Shown piece after piece: positions 18,635 to 27,650 of a DNA stretch of 64,000 nucleotides (the first letter of the stretch is position 1; every line of letters begins with the position of its first letter). The notes under the pieces are model-generated. The model was not told the DNA's origin. It saw nothing but the letters and a program-made list of their open reading frames with translations, and made no database searches. This stretch comes from Thermocatellispora tengchongensis (GTDB lineage: Bacteria; Actinomycetota; Actinomycetes; Streptosporangiales; Streptosporangiaceae). The stretch lies in NCBI RefSeq assembly GCF_014202315.1, contig NZ_JACHGN010000009.1, positions 93,602 to 157,601 on the forward strand. Direction: 5' to 3'. The position numbers and the translations under genes are program-made.

Positions 18635-19303
18635 ATGACCTGCGTACTTCTCGCCGAGGATGACACCTCGATCTCCGAGCCCTTGGCGCGCGCACTGCGC
18701 CGAGAGGGCTACCAGGTTGAGGTGAGCCCCGACGGCCCGCAAGCGCTTGAGCGGGCGCTGTCGGGTGGAATCGATCTGATAGTGCTGGATTTGGGACTGC
18801 CGGAGATGGACGGCCTGGAGGTCGCCCGCCGTATCCGCGCGGAGGGGCACGGCACGCCCGTGCTGATCCTCACCGCCCGGGTGGACGAGGTGGACACCGT
18901 GGTCGGGCTAGACGCCGGCGCCGACGATTACGTCACCAAGCCCTTCCGGCTGGCCGAGCTGCTGGCGCGCGTACGCGCGCTGCTGCGGCGCGGCACGTCC
19001 GAGACCCCCGTCGTTCAGGGGGTTCGCATCGACGCCGACTCCAGGCGCGCCTGGATGGGAGACAAGGAGCTGCATCTCACGACAAAGGAGTTCGACCTGT
19101 TGCGCGTGCTCGTGCGCGACGCCGGCAAGGTGGTCACGCGCGAGCAGATCATGCGTGAAGTGTGGGACACCAACTGGTGGGGTTCCACCAAGACGCTCGA
19201 CATGCACATCTCCTGGCTGCGCCGCAAGCTGGGCGACGACGCGGCCAAGCCGCGGTACATCACCACGGTGCGAGGGGTCGGCTTCCGCTTCGAGCGCGAG
19301 TAG
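18635..19303 (+). CDS. OmpR-family response regulator
   Basis: A 222-residue two-component regulator. The receiver domain (1-115) has the acidic pocket EDD (8-10), the phosphoacceptor D52 in IVLDLGLPEMDG, T in LILTA and the lysine in DYVTKPFRLAE. The carboxyl winged helix (about 125-220) has HLTTKEFDLLRVLV and TLDMHISWLRRKLGDD, ending VRGVGFRFE. It resembles CseB-like envelope-stress regulators, but that assignment rests on general similarity. It is three bases from the kinase gene. Confidence 0.93.
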   Translation: MTCVLLAEDDTSISEPLARALRREGYQVEVSPDGPQALERALSGGIDLIVLDLGLPEMDGLEVARRIRAEGHGTPVLILTARVDEVDTVVGLDAGADDYVTKPFRLAELLARVRALLRRGTSETPVVQGVRIDADSRRAWMGDKELHLTTKEFDLLRVLVRDAGKVVTREQIMREVWDTNWWGSTKTLDMHISWLRRKLGDDAAKPRYITTVRGVGFRFERE

Positions 19304-19306
19304 TGG

Positions 19307-20581
19307 ATGCGCCGCCGACTGCTGTCCTCCACCCTGGTCGTCGCGGTCATCGCCGTTCTGCTCCTGGGAGTCCCTCTCGGCGTCGTCGTCAGCAGGCTCA
19401 TCGTCGACGAGGCCGGCCAGGAGCTGCAGTCGGATGCCCGGCGCCTGCTCGGGGAGGTCGAGTACGCCCGAATTCAGGACGAACCCATCAGTCCCCAGCA
19501 GATAGCCCGGAACTATCCGGATCGCTATATACAGGTGTATGAGGGTGGTAACCCCCCCAAAGTCACCATGGTGGGCACCGAACCGATCGCCCACCACAAG
19601 ATGACCGCCGACGCGCACTCCGAGAGCGGGGTGTGGGTCCAGGTCAGCCGTGACCGAGGTGAGGTGGAGCAGGATGTCCGCGCCCGGCTCCTGCTCATCG
19701 TGGCGCTCGCCGCCGCGGCGCTCGCGGTCGCCGTCGGGCTCGCCATCGTGCAGTCCCGCCGGCTCACCCTCCCGCTGCAGGACCTCGCCATGATCGCCGA
19801 ACGGCTCGGCTCCGGCGACGCCCGGCCGAGCAAGCACCGTTACGGCATCCAGGAACTCGACCGGGTCGCGGAGGTCCTCGACCGCAGCGCGACCCGCATC
19901 TCCGACCTGCTGAGCCGGGAGCGGGAGTTCGCCACCGACGCCTCCCACCAGTTGCGCACCCCGCTGACCGGGCTCACCATGCGCCTGGAGGAGATCGTCG
20001 AGGCGGCCGACCAGCCCGACATCGTCCGCGAGGAGGGCGAGGCGGCCATCGTCCAGGCCGAGCGCCTCACCGCGGTGATCGACGAACTGCTCGCCGCCGC
20101 GCGCAGGCAGCGGCACGCCCAGGCCCGGCCCATCGACATCGACACCGTCCTGGTGCAGCAGGTGACCGAGTGGGAGCCCGCCTTCCGGCGCGCCGGCCGC
20201 AAGCTCGTGCTCGACGGCGACCGCGGCCTGCGCGCCATGGCCACCCCGGGCGGGCTCGGCCAGGTCGTCTCCTCGCTGCTGGAGAACTCCCTGGAGCACG
20301 GTGACGGCCCGGTGGTGGTGTCCACCAGCAAGGGCGAGAAGTCGATCGTGATCGAGGTCGGCGACCAGGGCCCCGGCATCCCGGACGACCTGGCGGCCAA
20401 GGTCTTCGAGCGCAACGTCAGCGGTCGCGGCGGCACCGGCCTCGGCCTGACCCTGGCCCGCGCCCTCGCCGCCGCCGACGGCGGCCGGCTGGAACTCGTC
20501 CGCCCCCGGCCCGCGGTCTTCGCGATCTTCCTGTTGCCGGTGGACGGCAACGGCCGCAGAGTGGTCAGCGGCCCGGCCTGA
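19307..20581 (+). CDS. Sensor histidine kinase
   Basis: A 424-residue membrane kinase cognate to the upstream regulator. TM1 is residues ~5-32, followed by an ~95-residue extracytoplasmic sensor, TM2 (~128-147), a HAMP-like linker, then the H-box ATDASHQLRTPLTGL with His near 214. The ATPase domain shows SSLLENSLEHG (N), DQGPGIPDD (G1) and GRGGTGLGLTLARAL (G2). ATG 19307 begins three bases after the regulator stop. The signal is unknown; surrounding cell-envelope genes make wall or membrane stress plausible. Confidence 0.93.
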   Translation: MRRRLLSSTLVVAVIAVLLLGVPLGVVVSRLIVDEAGQELQSDARRLLGEVEYARIQDEPISPQQIARNYPDRYIQVYEGGNPPKVTMVGTEPIAHHKMTADAHSESGVWVQVSRDRGEVEQDVRARLLLIVALAAAALAVAVGLAIVQSRRLTLPLQDLAMIAERLGSGDARPSKHRYGIQELDRVAEVLDRSATRISDLLSREREFATDASHQLRTPLTGLTMRLEEIVEAADQPDIVREEGEAAIVQAERLTAVIDELLAAARRQRHAQARPIDIDTVLVQQVTEWEPAFRRAGRKLVLDGDRGLRAMATPGGLGQVVSSLLENSLEHGDGPVVVSTSKGEKSIVIEVGDQGPGIPDDLAAKVFERNVSGRGGTGLGLTLARALAAADGGRLELVRPRPAVFAIFLLPVDGNGRRVVSGPA

Positions 20582-20609
20582 CGGCCGGCGATACCGTACG
20601 TACCGGCCG
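20582..20609. terminator. Hairpin between convergent kinase and gtrA genes
   Basis: CGGCCGG (20582-20588) pairs perfectly with CCGGCCG (20603-20609) around a 14-base loop, immediately after the kinase stop and about 40 bases from the convergent gtrA stop. It could terminate both. Confidence 0.55.
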
Positions 20610-20650
20610 GGTGTGACGGATTTGACGGGCGGCGGCCCGCGCCCGAGCGC

Positions 20651-21133
20651 TTACCGGCCGCGCGGCGCGGCCTCGGCGTCGGCGAGCGCCACCGGTGGCA
20701 GCTCGGGCTCCAGGAACACCCACTTCTTGTAGGACCAGAAGCGGAACAGCGTGCCCAGCCCGGTGCCGATGATCAGCGCGATGTTGTAGCTGATCGGGTC
20801 GTGCAGGTTGAGCGTGTAGGTGACGAACCCGATGACCAGCAGCGAGATCAGCAGCCCGATGCCGTTGAGGATGAAGAACAGGATGTACTCCCTGGCCAGG
20901 CCGCTCTGCTCGCGGTGGCGCCAGGTCCAGTAGCGGTTGCCCAGGTAGGCGAAGGTCGCGGCCACCACGGTCGCGATCGCCTTGGCGCTCAGCGGGCCGA
21001 GCCCGATGCCGTAGCGCAGCAGGTTGGTGCCGCCGAAGTCGATCACGAACGCCAGCGCGCCGATGGTGCCGAACTTGGCGAGCTCGTGGACCAGGACCGC
21101 GAAACGCCGGTAGGCGCGCCGGAAGAGCTGCAC
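20651..21133 (-). CDS. GtrA-family membrane protein
   Basis: A small four-helix membrane protein of the GtrA family, implicated in flipping or binding lipid-linked sugars during surface-polysaccharide modification. Hydrophobic segments are FGTIGALAFVIDFGGTNLL, an alanine-rich second helix before the conserved AYLGNRYWTWRHR motif, LFFILNGIGLLISLLVIGF and IALIIGTGLGTLFRFWSYK. The last ends in the family's YKKWVF. The start is uncertain. GTG 21133 gives 160 residues, close to the usual length; an ATG at 21220 would add a basic 29-residue extension. Nearby ugd and glycosyltransferases fit its role. Confidence 0.87.
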   Translation of the reverse strand: MQLFRRAYRRFAVLVHELAKFGTIGALAFVIDFGGTNLLRYGIGLGPLSAKAIATVVAATFAYLGNRYWTWRHREQSGLAREYILFFILNGIGLLISLLVIGFVTYTLNLHDPISYNIALIIGTGLGTLFRFWSYKKWVFLEPELPPVALADAEAAPRGR

Positions 21134-21361
21134 GACTTCTGCACGGTCCTTTCGGTTCTCGCAGGCGGGACGGCCCCGGCTGCGCTGCCGGCGACGCTGC
21201 TGACAGCATCGAGTGGTCATCCTCAGGCTACCGGTGTGAGGACCGGCCTTCGCGCCCGAATGCCGCACTTCGCCCCTGCGGGGCCGGCCGATCACTCACA
21301 GTCGAGAGGATAGTCCTGCTTCTTCCCGCTGCTCAGGCCCACTCACGCGAAATATCAGTCT

Positions 21362-21396
21362 TTGACGGGATATGGGGAGCTCTCAGCGGATAATCT
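21362..21396 (+). promoter_or_regulatory. Possible promoter of the lipoprotein gene
   Basis: TTGACG (21362-21367) and GATAAT/TAATCT (21389-21396) are good individual hexamers, but the spacing (21-23 bp) is longer than standard. They lie 50-85 bases before the TTG start. Nothing else is seen in 21134-21446 apart from possible upstream codons of gtrA. Confidence 0.35.
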
Positions 21397-21446
21397 AGGC
21401 GCACTCGGGACCGCCGTACGGACGGCCAGGACACCACGGGGACCCC

Positions 21447-22409
21447 TTGCCGCGTCGAACGCTCGCCCTCACCGCCCTCGCCGCCGCGGCGCTCGCGGTC
21501 ACGGGATGCGGCGCCACGCGGGCGGGCGAGATCGACAAGATCGACAAGACTGCGCCCCCGCCCCCCGCGCCCACCCAGGAGCGCACCCTCGACGAGGACG
21601 AGGCCGCCGAGGCGTACACCCTCCTCGGCGAGCTGGAACGGGCCTGGCGCGAGCGCGACTGCCACACCGTGCGGGCCCTGACCGCCGGGGCGGAACGGAC
21701 CCTGGGCGGCCGTGCCTGCGACGCCGCCGGGAAGGGCCGGCCCGCCCCCCGGCTCGACGCCCCCGAGGACCCGGTGTTCCTGTTCCCGGCCGAGGAGACC
21801 GCCGACCTCTGGTTCGCCGCCCTGACCCGCGAGCCCGACCCGGCGTACTGGGTCTTCGCCTGGCGCGAGGGCGGGTGGAAGCTGGTCGCGGGCGCGCTCC
21901 CGCTCGACGGCGAGGCCCCCGACGCCGCCCCGACCGGCATCGGGCCCGCCGAGACGGCGGCCGTGCAGGCCACGCTGGTGCCGCAGAGCCACCTGTCCTA
22001 CCTCACCGACCCGGCGGGCCTGACCGGCATCTCGTTCCCCTCCGGCGACCCGGTGCGCGACCTGCGCGACGAGTTACGCGACCGGCCCGCGCGCGTACGC
22101 CCCGACCGGCTGACCGCCGACGTGGACCTCTCCGCCGACGAGCCCGCCCGTACGCTGGCACTGGCCGACGGCGGCGCGCTCGTCTTCCACACCGTCGAGA
22201 TCACCTTCCGCCAGCGCCCCCGCTCCGGCGCCAAGACGCCCGCCCACCCCATCTACGGCAAGCGCGACCTGCGCGCCTTCACCGGCACCGCCAAGCCCTC
22301 CCGGATCACCGGCACCGAACTGCTCATCCTGGCCACCAGGGTGGCCGTGGACGGCTCCCTGTCCACCGTCGCGTCCCGCAGGGTGGTGACGGACGTGACC
22401 ACCGGCTGA
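21447..22409 (+). CDS. Secreted lipoprotein of unknown function
   Basis: A 320-residue exported lipoprotein. The amino end is a short basic-hydrophobic signal ([20 protein letters not shown]) with a lipobox whose cysteine, about residue 21, would be lipidated. The mature protein is acidic and proline-rich at first ([12 protein letters not shown]), then forms one extracytoplasmic domain of about 270 residues containing two cysteines (in RDCHT and RACDA) that could form a disulfide. I do not recognise a named domain. The TTG start gives the only sensible signal peptide. It lies just upstream of purK, a position where unlinked envelope proteins are often found. Confidence 0.75.
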   Translation: MPRRTLALTALAAAALAVTGCGATRAGEIDKIDKTAPPPPAPTQERTLDEDEAAEAYTLLGELERAWRERDCHTVRALTAGAERTLGGRACDAAGKGRPAPRLDAPEDPVFLFPAEETADLWFAALTREPDPAYWVFAWREGGWKLVAGALPLDGEAPDAAPTGIGPAETAAVQATLVPQSHLSYLTDPAGLTGISFPSGDPVRDLRDELRDRPARVRPDRLTADVDLSADEPARTLALADGGALVFHTVEITFRQRPRSGAKTPAHPIYGKRDLRAFTGTAKPSRITGTELLILATRVAVDGSLSTVASRRVVTDVTTG

Positions 22410-22441
22410 CCGCTGTTGCGGTTTGGGTAGGCTGGAGGCTC

Positions 22442-23596
22442 GTGAGCAGCCCCAACACGCACGTCACAGGCCCCGTCGTAGGGATGATCGGAGCCGGGCA
22501 ACTGGCCCGGATGACCCAGCAGGCCGCCATCGGCCTCGGCATCGAGCTCCGGGTGCTGGCCGGAGCACCCGGCGAGAGCGCGGCCCGCGTCGTCTCCGAC
22601 GTCCGCCTGGGCGACTACCGCGACCTCAACGACCTGCGCGACCTGGCCAAGGGCTGCGACGTGGTCACCTTCGACCACGAGCACGTCCCCACCGAGCACG
22701 TACGCGCCCTGGCCGGCGACGGCACCGCCGTACACCCGGGGGCCGAGGCCCTGGTCCACGCCCAGGACAAGGCGGTCATGCGCGAGCGCCTGAGCGCCAT
22801 CGGCGTCCCCTGCCCCGCCTGGGCCCGCATCGCCACCACCGCCGACATCGAGTCCTTCGCCGCCGAGCACGGCTGGCCCGTGGTCCTCAAGGCGGCCAGG
22901 GGCGGCTACGACGGCAAGGGCGTGTGGGTCTGCCGGAGCGCCGCCGACGCCGCCGAGGTCGTGGGCAGCGGCGTGCCGCTGATCGCCGAGGCGCACGTCG
23001 CCTTCGAGCGCGAGGTCGCGGTCCTGGTGGCCCGCTCCCCGCACGGCCAGGGCGTCAGCTACCCCGTCGTCGAGACCGTGCAGCGCGACGGCATCTGCGT
23101 CGAGGTGCTCGCCCCCGCCCCCGGGCTCGACCCCGAGGCCGCCGCGGTGGCCCAGCGCATCGCGCTGCAGATCGCCACCGACCTCGACGTCACCGGCCTG
23201 CTCGCGGTCGAGATGTTCCAGACCGCGTCCGGCATGGTCGTCAACGAGCTGGCCATGCGCCCCCACAACAGCGGCCACTGGACCATCGAGGGCGCCCGCA
23301 CCTCCCAGTTCGAGCAGCACCTGCGCGCCGTGCTCGACCTGCCGCTCGGCTCGCCCGCCATGACGGCCCCCGTCGTGGTGATGGCCAACCTGCTCGGCGG
23401 CGACGACCCGGACATCTTCTCCCGCTACGAGCACGTCATGGCCCACGACCCGGGGATCAAGGTGCACTTCTACGGCAAGGAGGTCCGCCCCGGCCGCAAG
23501 ATCGGCCACGTGACGGCCCTCGGCGACGACCTGGAGACCGTACGCGCCCGCGCCCGCCACGCCGCCGTCTACCTCACCGAAGGGATCTACACGTGA
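22442..23596 (+). CDS. purK: 5-(carboxyamino)imidazole ribonucleotide synthase
   Basis: ATP-grasp enzyme that carboxylates AIR to N5-CAIR in purine biosynthesis. The 384-residue protein opens with the nucleotide-binding [19 protein letters not shown] and has the ATP-grasp segment [16 protein letters not shown] (about 155-170). [18 protein letters not shown] and [18 protein letters not shown] mark the metal and substrate sites. GTG 22442 follows GGAGG and also a TAGGCT hexamer eight bases upstream. It overlaps purE by GTGA. Confidence 0.96.
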   Translation: MSSPNTHVTGPVVGMIGAGQLARMTQQAAIGLGIELRVLAGAPGESAARVVSDVRLGDYRDLNDLRDLAKGCDVVTFDHEHVPTEHVRALAGDGTAVHPGAEALVHAQDKAVMRERLSAIGVPCPAWARIATTADIESFAAEHGWPVVLKAARGGYDGKGVWVCRSAADAAEVVGSGVPLIAEAHVAFEREVAVLVARSPHGQGVSYPVVETVQRDGICVEVLAPAPGLDPEAAAVAQRIALQIATDLDVTGLLAVEMFQTASGMVVNELAMRPHNSGHWTIEGARTSQFEQHLRAVLDLPLGSPAMTAPVVVMANLLGGDDPDIFSRYEHVMAHDPGIKVHFYGKEVRPGRKIGHVTALGDDLETVRARARHAAVYLTEGIYT

Positions 23597-24108
23597 CCAG
23601 CCCCCAGGGCATCCCCCAGGTCGGCATCGTCATGGGCAGCGACTCCGACTGGCCCGTGATGCGCCAGGCCGCCGAGGCCCTCGCCGAGTTCGGCGTCCCC
23701 TTCGAGGCCGACGTGGTCTCCGCGCACCGCATGCCCCAGGAGATGATCGCCTACGGCACGGGGGCCGCCGACCGCGGCCTCCAGGTCATCATCGCCGGGG
23801 CGGGCGGGGCCGCCCACCTGCCCGGCATGCTCGCCTCGGTGACCCCGCTGCCCGTCATCGGCGTGCCGGTGCCGCTGAAGCACCTCGACGGCATGGACTC
23901 GCTGCTGTCGATCGTGCAGATGCCCGCCGGGGTGCCGGTCGCCACGGTCGCGATCGGCGGCGCCCGCAACGCCGGCCTGCTGGCCGTACGCATCCTGGCC
24001 GCCTCCGACCCCGACCTCCAGGCCCGCATGCGGGCCTTCCAGCACACCCTGAAGGAGCAGGCGTACGCCAAGGGCGAGCGGCTGCGCGCCGAGGCCGCGG
24101 AACTTTAG
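23593..24108 (+). CDS. purE: N5-CAIR mutase
   Basis: Converts N5-CAIR to CAIR, the step after PurK. The 171-residue protein is a class I PurE with [17 protein letters not shown], the catalytic SAHRMP loop and [16 protein letters not shown]. The GTG start shares GTGA with the purK stop, so synthesis of the two enzymes is coupled and the unstable intermediate can pass between them. Confidence 0.97.
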   Translation: MTSPQGIPQVGIVMGSDSDWPVMRQAAEALAEFGVPFEADVVSAHRMPQEMIAYGTGAADRGLQVIIAGAGGAAHLPGMLASVTPLPVIGVPVPLKHLDGMDSLLSIVQMPAGVPVATVAIGGARNAGLLAVRILAASDPDLQARMRAFQHTLKEQAYAKGERLRAEAAEL

Positions 24109-24131
24109 CCGCCCGTCGCCGAACCGTTCGG

Positions 24132-25445
24132 CTAGGGGCGGCCGAGGGCCCGGTAGTGCCAGCCGGCGGCCCGCCACACCTCCGGGTCGAGCGCGTTCCG
24201 CCCGTCCACGATCTTGCGGTCGCTGACGACGGAGCCCAGCACCTCCGGGTCCAGCTCGATGAACTCCTGCCACTCGGTCAGCAGCAGCACCACGTGGGCG
24301 CCCCGGGCGGCGTCGAGCGCGGAGGTGCCGTACGACAGCTGGGGGTGCGCCTTGCGCGCGTTGTCCAGGGCGACCGGGTCGTACACCGTGACCCGGCCGC
24401 CCTGCCGCCCGATCGTCACCGCCACGTCCAGCGCGGGGGAGTCGCGGATGTCGTCGGAGTTGGGTTTGAACGCCGCGCCCAGCACCCCGACCGTGCACCC
24501 GTGGAACGAGCCTCCGGCCAGCTCGCGGGCCAGGTCCACCATGCGCGCCCGCCGCCGCATGTTGATCTCATCGACCTCGCGCAGGAACGTCAGCGCCTGG
24601 TCGGCCCCCAGCTCGCCCGCCCGCGCCATGAACGCCCGGATGTCCTTGGGCAGGCACCCGCCGCCGAAGCCGAGCCCGGCGTTGAGGAACCTGCCGCCGA
24701 TCCGCTCGTCGTAGGACAGGGCGGTGGACAGCAGCTTCACATCCGCGTGCGCGGCCTCGCACACCTCGGCCATGGCGTTGATGAAGGAGATCTTGGTGGC
24801 GAGGAACGCGTTGGCGGCCGACTTGACCAGCTCCGCGGTGGGGTAGTCGGTGACGATGATCGGCACGTCGCCGAGCGGCTCGTACACCTCGCGCAGCACC
24901 TTCTCCGCCTTCTCGCTGGCCACCCCGAGCACGATCCGGTCGGGGTGCAGGGTGTCGTGGACAGCGAAGCCCTCGCGCAGGAACTCGGGGTTCCAGGCCA
25001 GCTCGACCTGGGCGCCCGCGGGCGCGAGGCGTACCAGCTTGTCGGCCAGGCGCTGCGCGGTGCCGACGGGCACCGTGGACTTGCCCACCACCAGGCACTC
25101 GCGGTCCAGGTGCGGGGCCAGCGACTCCACCACGGCGTCGAGGTAGGACACGTCGGCGGCGTTCTCGCCCTTCTTCTGCGGCGTGCCCACGCAGACGAAG
25201 TGCACGTCGCCGAACGCCGCCGCCTCCTCGTACGACGTGGTGAACCGCAGCCGCCCCGCGTCGAGGTTGCGCCTGAGCACCTCACCGAGCCCGGGTTCGT
25301 GGATCGGGAGCTCGCCGCGCCGCAATCGCTCGATCTTGGCCTCGTCGATGTCGAGGCCCATCACCTCGAAGCCCAGTTCGGCCATGCATGCCGCGTGCGT
25401 CGCACCCAGATATCCGGTTCCATACACCGTGAGGCGGTAAGGCAC
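24132..25445 (-). CDS. ugd: UDP-glucose 6-dehydrogenase
   Basis: Oxidises UDP-glucose to UDP-glucuronate with two NAD, supplying uronic acids for surface polymers. The 437-residue protein starts with the Rossmann motif VYGTGYLGATHA, has VGTPQKKGEN and STVPVGTAQR, and carries the catalytic cysteine in GLGFGGGCLPKDIRAF. The carboxyl domain begins near GAAFKPNSDDIRDSP. The frame extends ten codons upstream, but GTG 25445 has a well-spaced AGGAG and begins directly at the Rossmann strand. Convergent with purE and divergent from the acyl-CoA dehydrogenase. Confidence 0.95.
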   Translation of the reverse strand: MPYRLTVYGTGYLGATHAACMAELGFEVMGLDIDEAKIERLRRGELPIHEPGLGEVLRRNLDAGRLRFTTSYEEAAAFGDVHFVCVGTPQKKGENAADVSYLDAVVESLAPHLDRECLVVGKSTVPVGTAQRLADKLVRLAPAGAQVELAWNPEFLREGFAVHDTLHPDRIVLGVASEKAEKVLREVYEPLGDVPIIVTDYPTAELVKSAANAFLATKISFINAMAEVCEAAHADVKLLSTALSYDERIGGRFLNAGLGFGGGCLPKDIRAFMARAGELGADQALTFLREVDEINMRRRARMVDLARELAGGSFHGCTVGVLGAAFKPNSDDIRDSPALDVAVTIGRQGGRVTVYDPVALDNARKAHPQLSYGTSALDAARGAHVVLLLTEWQEFIELDPEVLGSVVSDRKIVDGRNALDPEVWRAAGWHYRALGRP

Positions 25446-25577
25446 GTCTGCGCTCCTCTCCCTCCACACACCCAATCATCGCCGTCGGGTCGCCGAGGCA
25501 TGCTATCGGCCCACGCCTTCCACGGTGTCAGGCCGGTAAACCAGCGATACGGCCAGTGCCCCGTGGCGTAATTTGTT

Positions 25578-25591
25578 GGACGTCCTAGTAT
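25578..25591 (+). promoter_or_regulatory. Palindrome and -10 element before acyl-CoA dehydrogenase
   Basis: The perfect palindrome GGACGTCC (25578-25585) directly abuts the -10 hexamer TAGTAT (25586-25591), which is exactly six bases from the ATG at 25598. The arrangement suggests a leaderless transcript with an operator in the spacer, where a bound repressor would block polymerase. Confidence 0.5.
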
Positions 25592-25597
25592 CTGTCT

Positions 25598-26761
25598 ATG
25601 AGCTTCCCTCTCTATGCGCCGGCCGAGGAGCACGAGATGCTTCGCGAGGCCGTGCGGGCCCTGGCCGACGAGAAGATCGCCCCGCGCGCCGCCGAGGCGG
25701 ACGAGGCCGAGGAGTTCCCCTGGGAGGTCTACAAGGACCTCGTGGCGGCGGACTTCCATGCCGTGCACGTCCCCGAGGAGTACGGCGGCTCCGGCGCCGA
25801 CGCCCTCGCCACGGTGATCGTCATCGAGGAGGTGGCCCGCGCCTGCGCCTCCTCCTCCCTCATCCCCGCCGTCAACAAGCTGGGCACGGTGCCGCTCCTG
25901 CTGTCGGCGTCGGAAGAGCTGAAGCAGCGCTACCTCCCCCCGGTCGCCCGCGGCGACGCCATGTTCTCCTACGCCCTGTCCGAGCCCGAGGCCGGCAGCG
26001 ACGCCGCCTCCATGAAGACCAGGGCCGTACGCGACGGCGACCACTACGTCCTCAACGGCACCAAGATGTGGATCACCAACGCCGGGGTGTCGGAGTACTA
26101 CACGGTCATGGCCGTCACCGACCCCGACGCGGGCGCCAAGGGCATCTCCGCCTTCGTGGTGGAGAAGAACGACGAGGGCGTCAGCTTCGGCCCCAAGGAG
26201 AAGAAGCTCGGCATCAAGGCCAGCCCCACCCGCCAGGTCCGCCTCGACAACGTCCGCATCCCCGCCGACCGCATGATCGGCGCCCCCGGCACCGGCTTCC
26301 GCACCGCCCTGGCCACCCTGGACCACACCAGGATCACCATCGCCGCCCAGGCCCTCGGCATCGCCCAGGGCGCCCTGGACCACGCCATCCGCTACGTCAA
26401 GGAGCGCAAGCAGTTCGGCCGGCCCATCGCCGACTTCCAGGGCCTGCAGTTCATGCTCGCCGACATGGCCATGAAGCTCGAAGCCGCCCGCCAGCTCACC
26501 TACGCCGCCGCCGCCAAGAGCGAACTCGCCATGCACGGCACCCCGGTCAAGGACCTCACCTTCTTCTCCAGCGCCGCCAAGACCGCCGCCAGCGACGCCG
26601 CCATGGAGATCACGACCGACGCGGTGCAGTTGTTCGGCGGCTACGGCTACACCCGCGACTTCCCGGTGGAACGCATGATGCGCGACGCCAAGATCACCCA
26701 GATCTACGAGGGCACCAACCAGATCCAGAGAATGGTCATGGCCCGCCAGCTTCTCAAATAG
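25598..26761 (+). CDS. Acyl-CoA dehydrogenase
   Basis: FAD enzyme of 387 residues that introduces the alpha-beta double bond in an acyl-CoA. FAD-contacting YALSEPEAGSDAASMKT and MWITNAGVSE, the helix QLFGGYGYTRDFPVERMMRD, and the catalytic glutamate in QIYEGTNQIQRMVMAR are all present; the glutamate position is that of the short-chain/branched-chain type. It probably acts in short or branched acyl-CoA breakdown, linking amino-acid or fatty-acid degradation to propionyl-CoA carboxylase. The electron acceptor would be ETF. Confidence 0.93.
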   Translation: MSFPLYAPAEEHEMLREAVRALADEKIAPRAAEADEAEEFPWEVYKDLVAADFHAVHVPEEYGGSGADALATVIVIEEVARACASSSLIPAVNKLGTVPLLLSASEELKQRYLPPVARGDAMFSYALSEPEAGSDAASMKTRAVRDGDHYVLNGTKMWITNAGVSEYYTVMAVTDPDAGAKGISAFVVEKNDEGVSFGPKEKKLGIKASPTRQVRLDNVRIPADRMIGAPGTGFRTALATLDHTRITIAAQALGIAQGALDHAIRYVKERKQFGRPIADFQGLQFMLADMAMKLEAARQLTYAAAAKSELAMHGTPVKDLTFFSSAAKTAASDAAMEITTDAVQLFGGYGYTRDFPVERMMRDAKITQIYEGTNQIQRMVMARQLLK

Positions 26762-26866
26762 CCGAAACAACCGGCCCGATGACCCGGTCCGCCCACGTGA
26801 GGAGGGCCGGGTCTGCCGTTTCTGCCGCCTGGCGCGAGAGCCCTTGGGATGTCGTGATCGCTGTCC

Positions 26867-27535
26867 ATGGACCTTGACGGTTTCTGGGAGCTGATCGAGC
26901 GCTCTGGCCGGGAGACGGAGACAAAGGCCGCACGTACGGCCTGGCTGCAGGAGCGCCTTTCCGCCCTGCCGGTGGAGGACATCATCGACTACGAGCGCTG
27001 GTGGACACTCGCCGCCAACCGCGGCTGTTCCTGGGACATGTACGCGGTGTTCTGGGCGCTGATGGGCCGGGGCTCCTCGGATGGGTTCGAATACTTCGTG
27101 AACTGGCTGATCGGCATGGGCCGCGATGCCTTCGAGGCGGTGGCCGACAATCCCGATCGGGTGATGGAGTTGCCGCAGGTCCGGCACGTTCTGGAGCTGA
27201 GACGCTCCTTCTTCCGCGGCTATGAGCGGACGACCTGGTCCAAGGACGGCCGATTCCGCCTGACACGGATCACCTCCGAACGGCGTTCGATTTGGACGAA
27301 CGATGAGTGGCCCGAATTCGAGATGCTGGGCTGTGTGAGCTTCGAACCCTACGAGAAGGCGACCGGACTGGGGACGGACAGCCTCGGGGAGGCGGTCCGT
27401 GCCCGCGGTATCGAGGCCAAGTTCCCGTTCATCACCTACCATGCGGAGCCTGGCGGCGACTCATGGGACCTCAGCGACAAATCGGAATTCATCCGCCGGC
27501 TTCCCCAGGTCGCTCGTTACCGCGGTATTTCCTGA
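26867..27535 (+). CDS. DUF4240-domain protein
   Basis: A 222-residue soluble protein of unknown function. The first ~125 residues follow the DUF4240 pattern: a start MDLDGFWELIE, a helical LQERLSALPVEDIIDYERWW, then the aromatic CSWDMYAVFWALMGRGSSDGFEYFVNWLIGMGRDAF and a motif around PDRV. The rest (about 125-222) is rich in aromatic and charged residues (TTWSKDGRFRLTR, FITYHAEPGGDSWDLSDKSEF) and matches nothing I know. The AT-richer, less biased codon use compared with the neighbouring acyl-CoA dehydrogenase suggests an accessory gene. Confidence 0.75.
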   Translation: MDLDGFWELIERSGRETETKAARTAWLQERLSALPVEDIIDYERWWTLAANRGCSWDMYAVFWALMGRGSSDGFEYFVNWLIGMGRDAFEAVADNPDRVMELPQVRHVLELRRSFFRGYERTTWSKDGRFRLTRITSERRSIWTNDEWPEFEMLGCVSFEPYEKATGLGTDSLGEAVRARGIEAKFPFITYHAEPGGDSWDLSDKSEFIRRLPQVARYRGIS

Positions 27536-27650
27536 TCATGGCTGCTGTGGTTTCGTCATATCGGCGGCGGTAAACCACAACGCTGAGACGGCTGTCCTTT
27601 CTTCTGTGGCGGTTATCGCCGGCCGTGACGGAAGTGAGGAGTGTGCGGAG

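Noticed and set aside
25446-27442. Long minus-strand frame opposite the acyl-CoA dehydrogenase and DUF4240 genes
   Set aside because: It is the antisense shadow of two well-supported plus-strand genes and has no recognisable domain.
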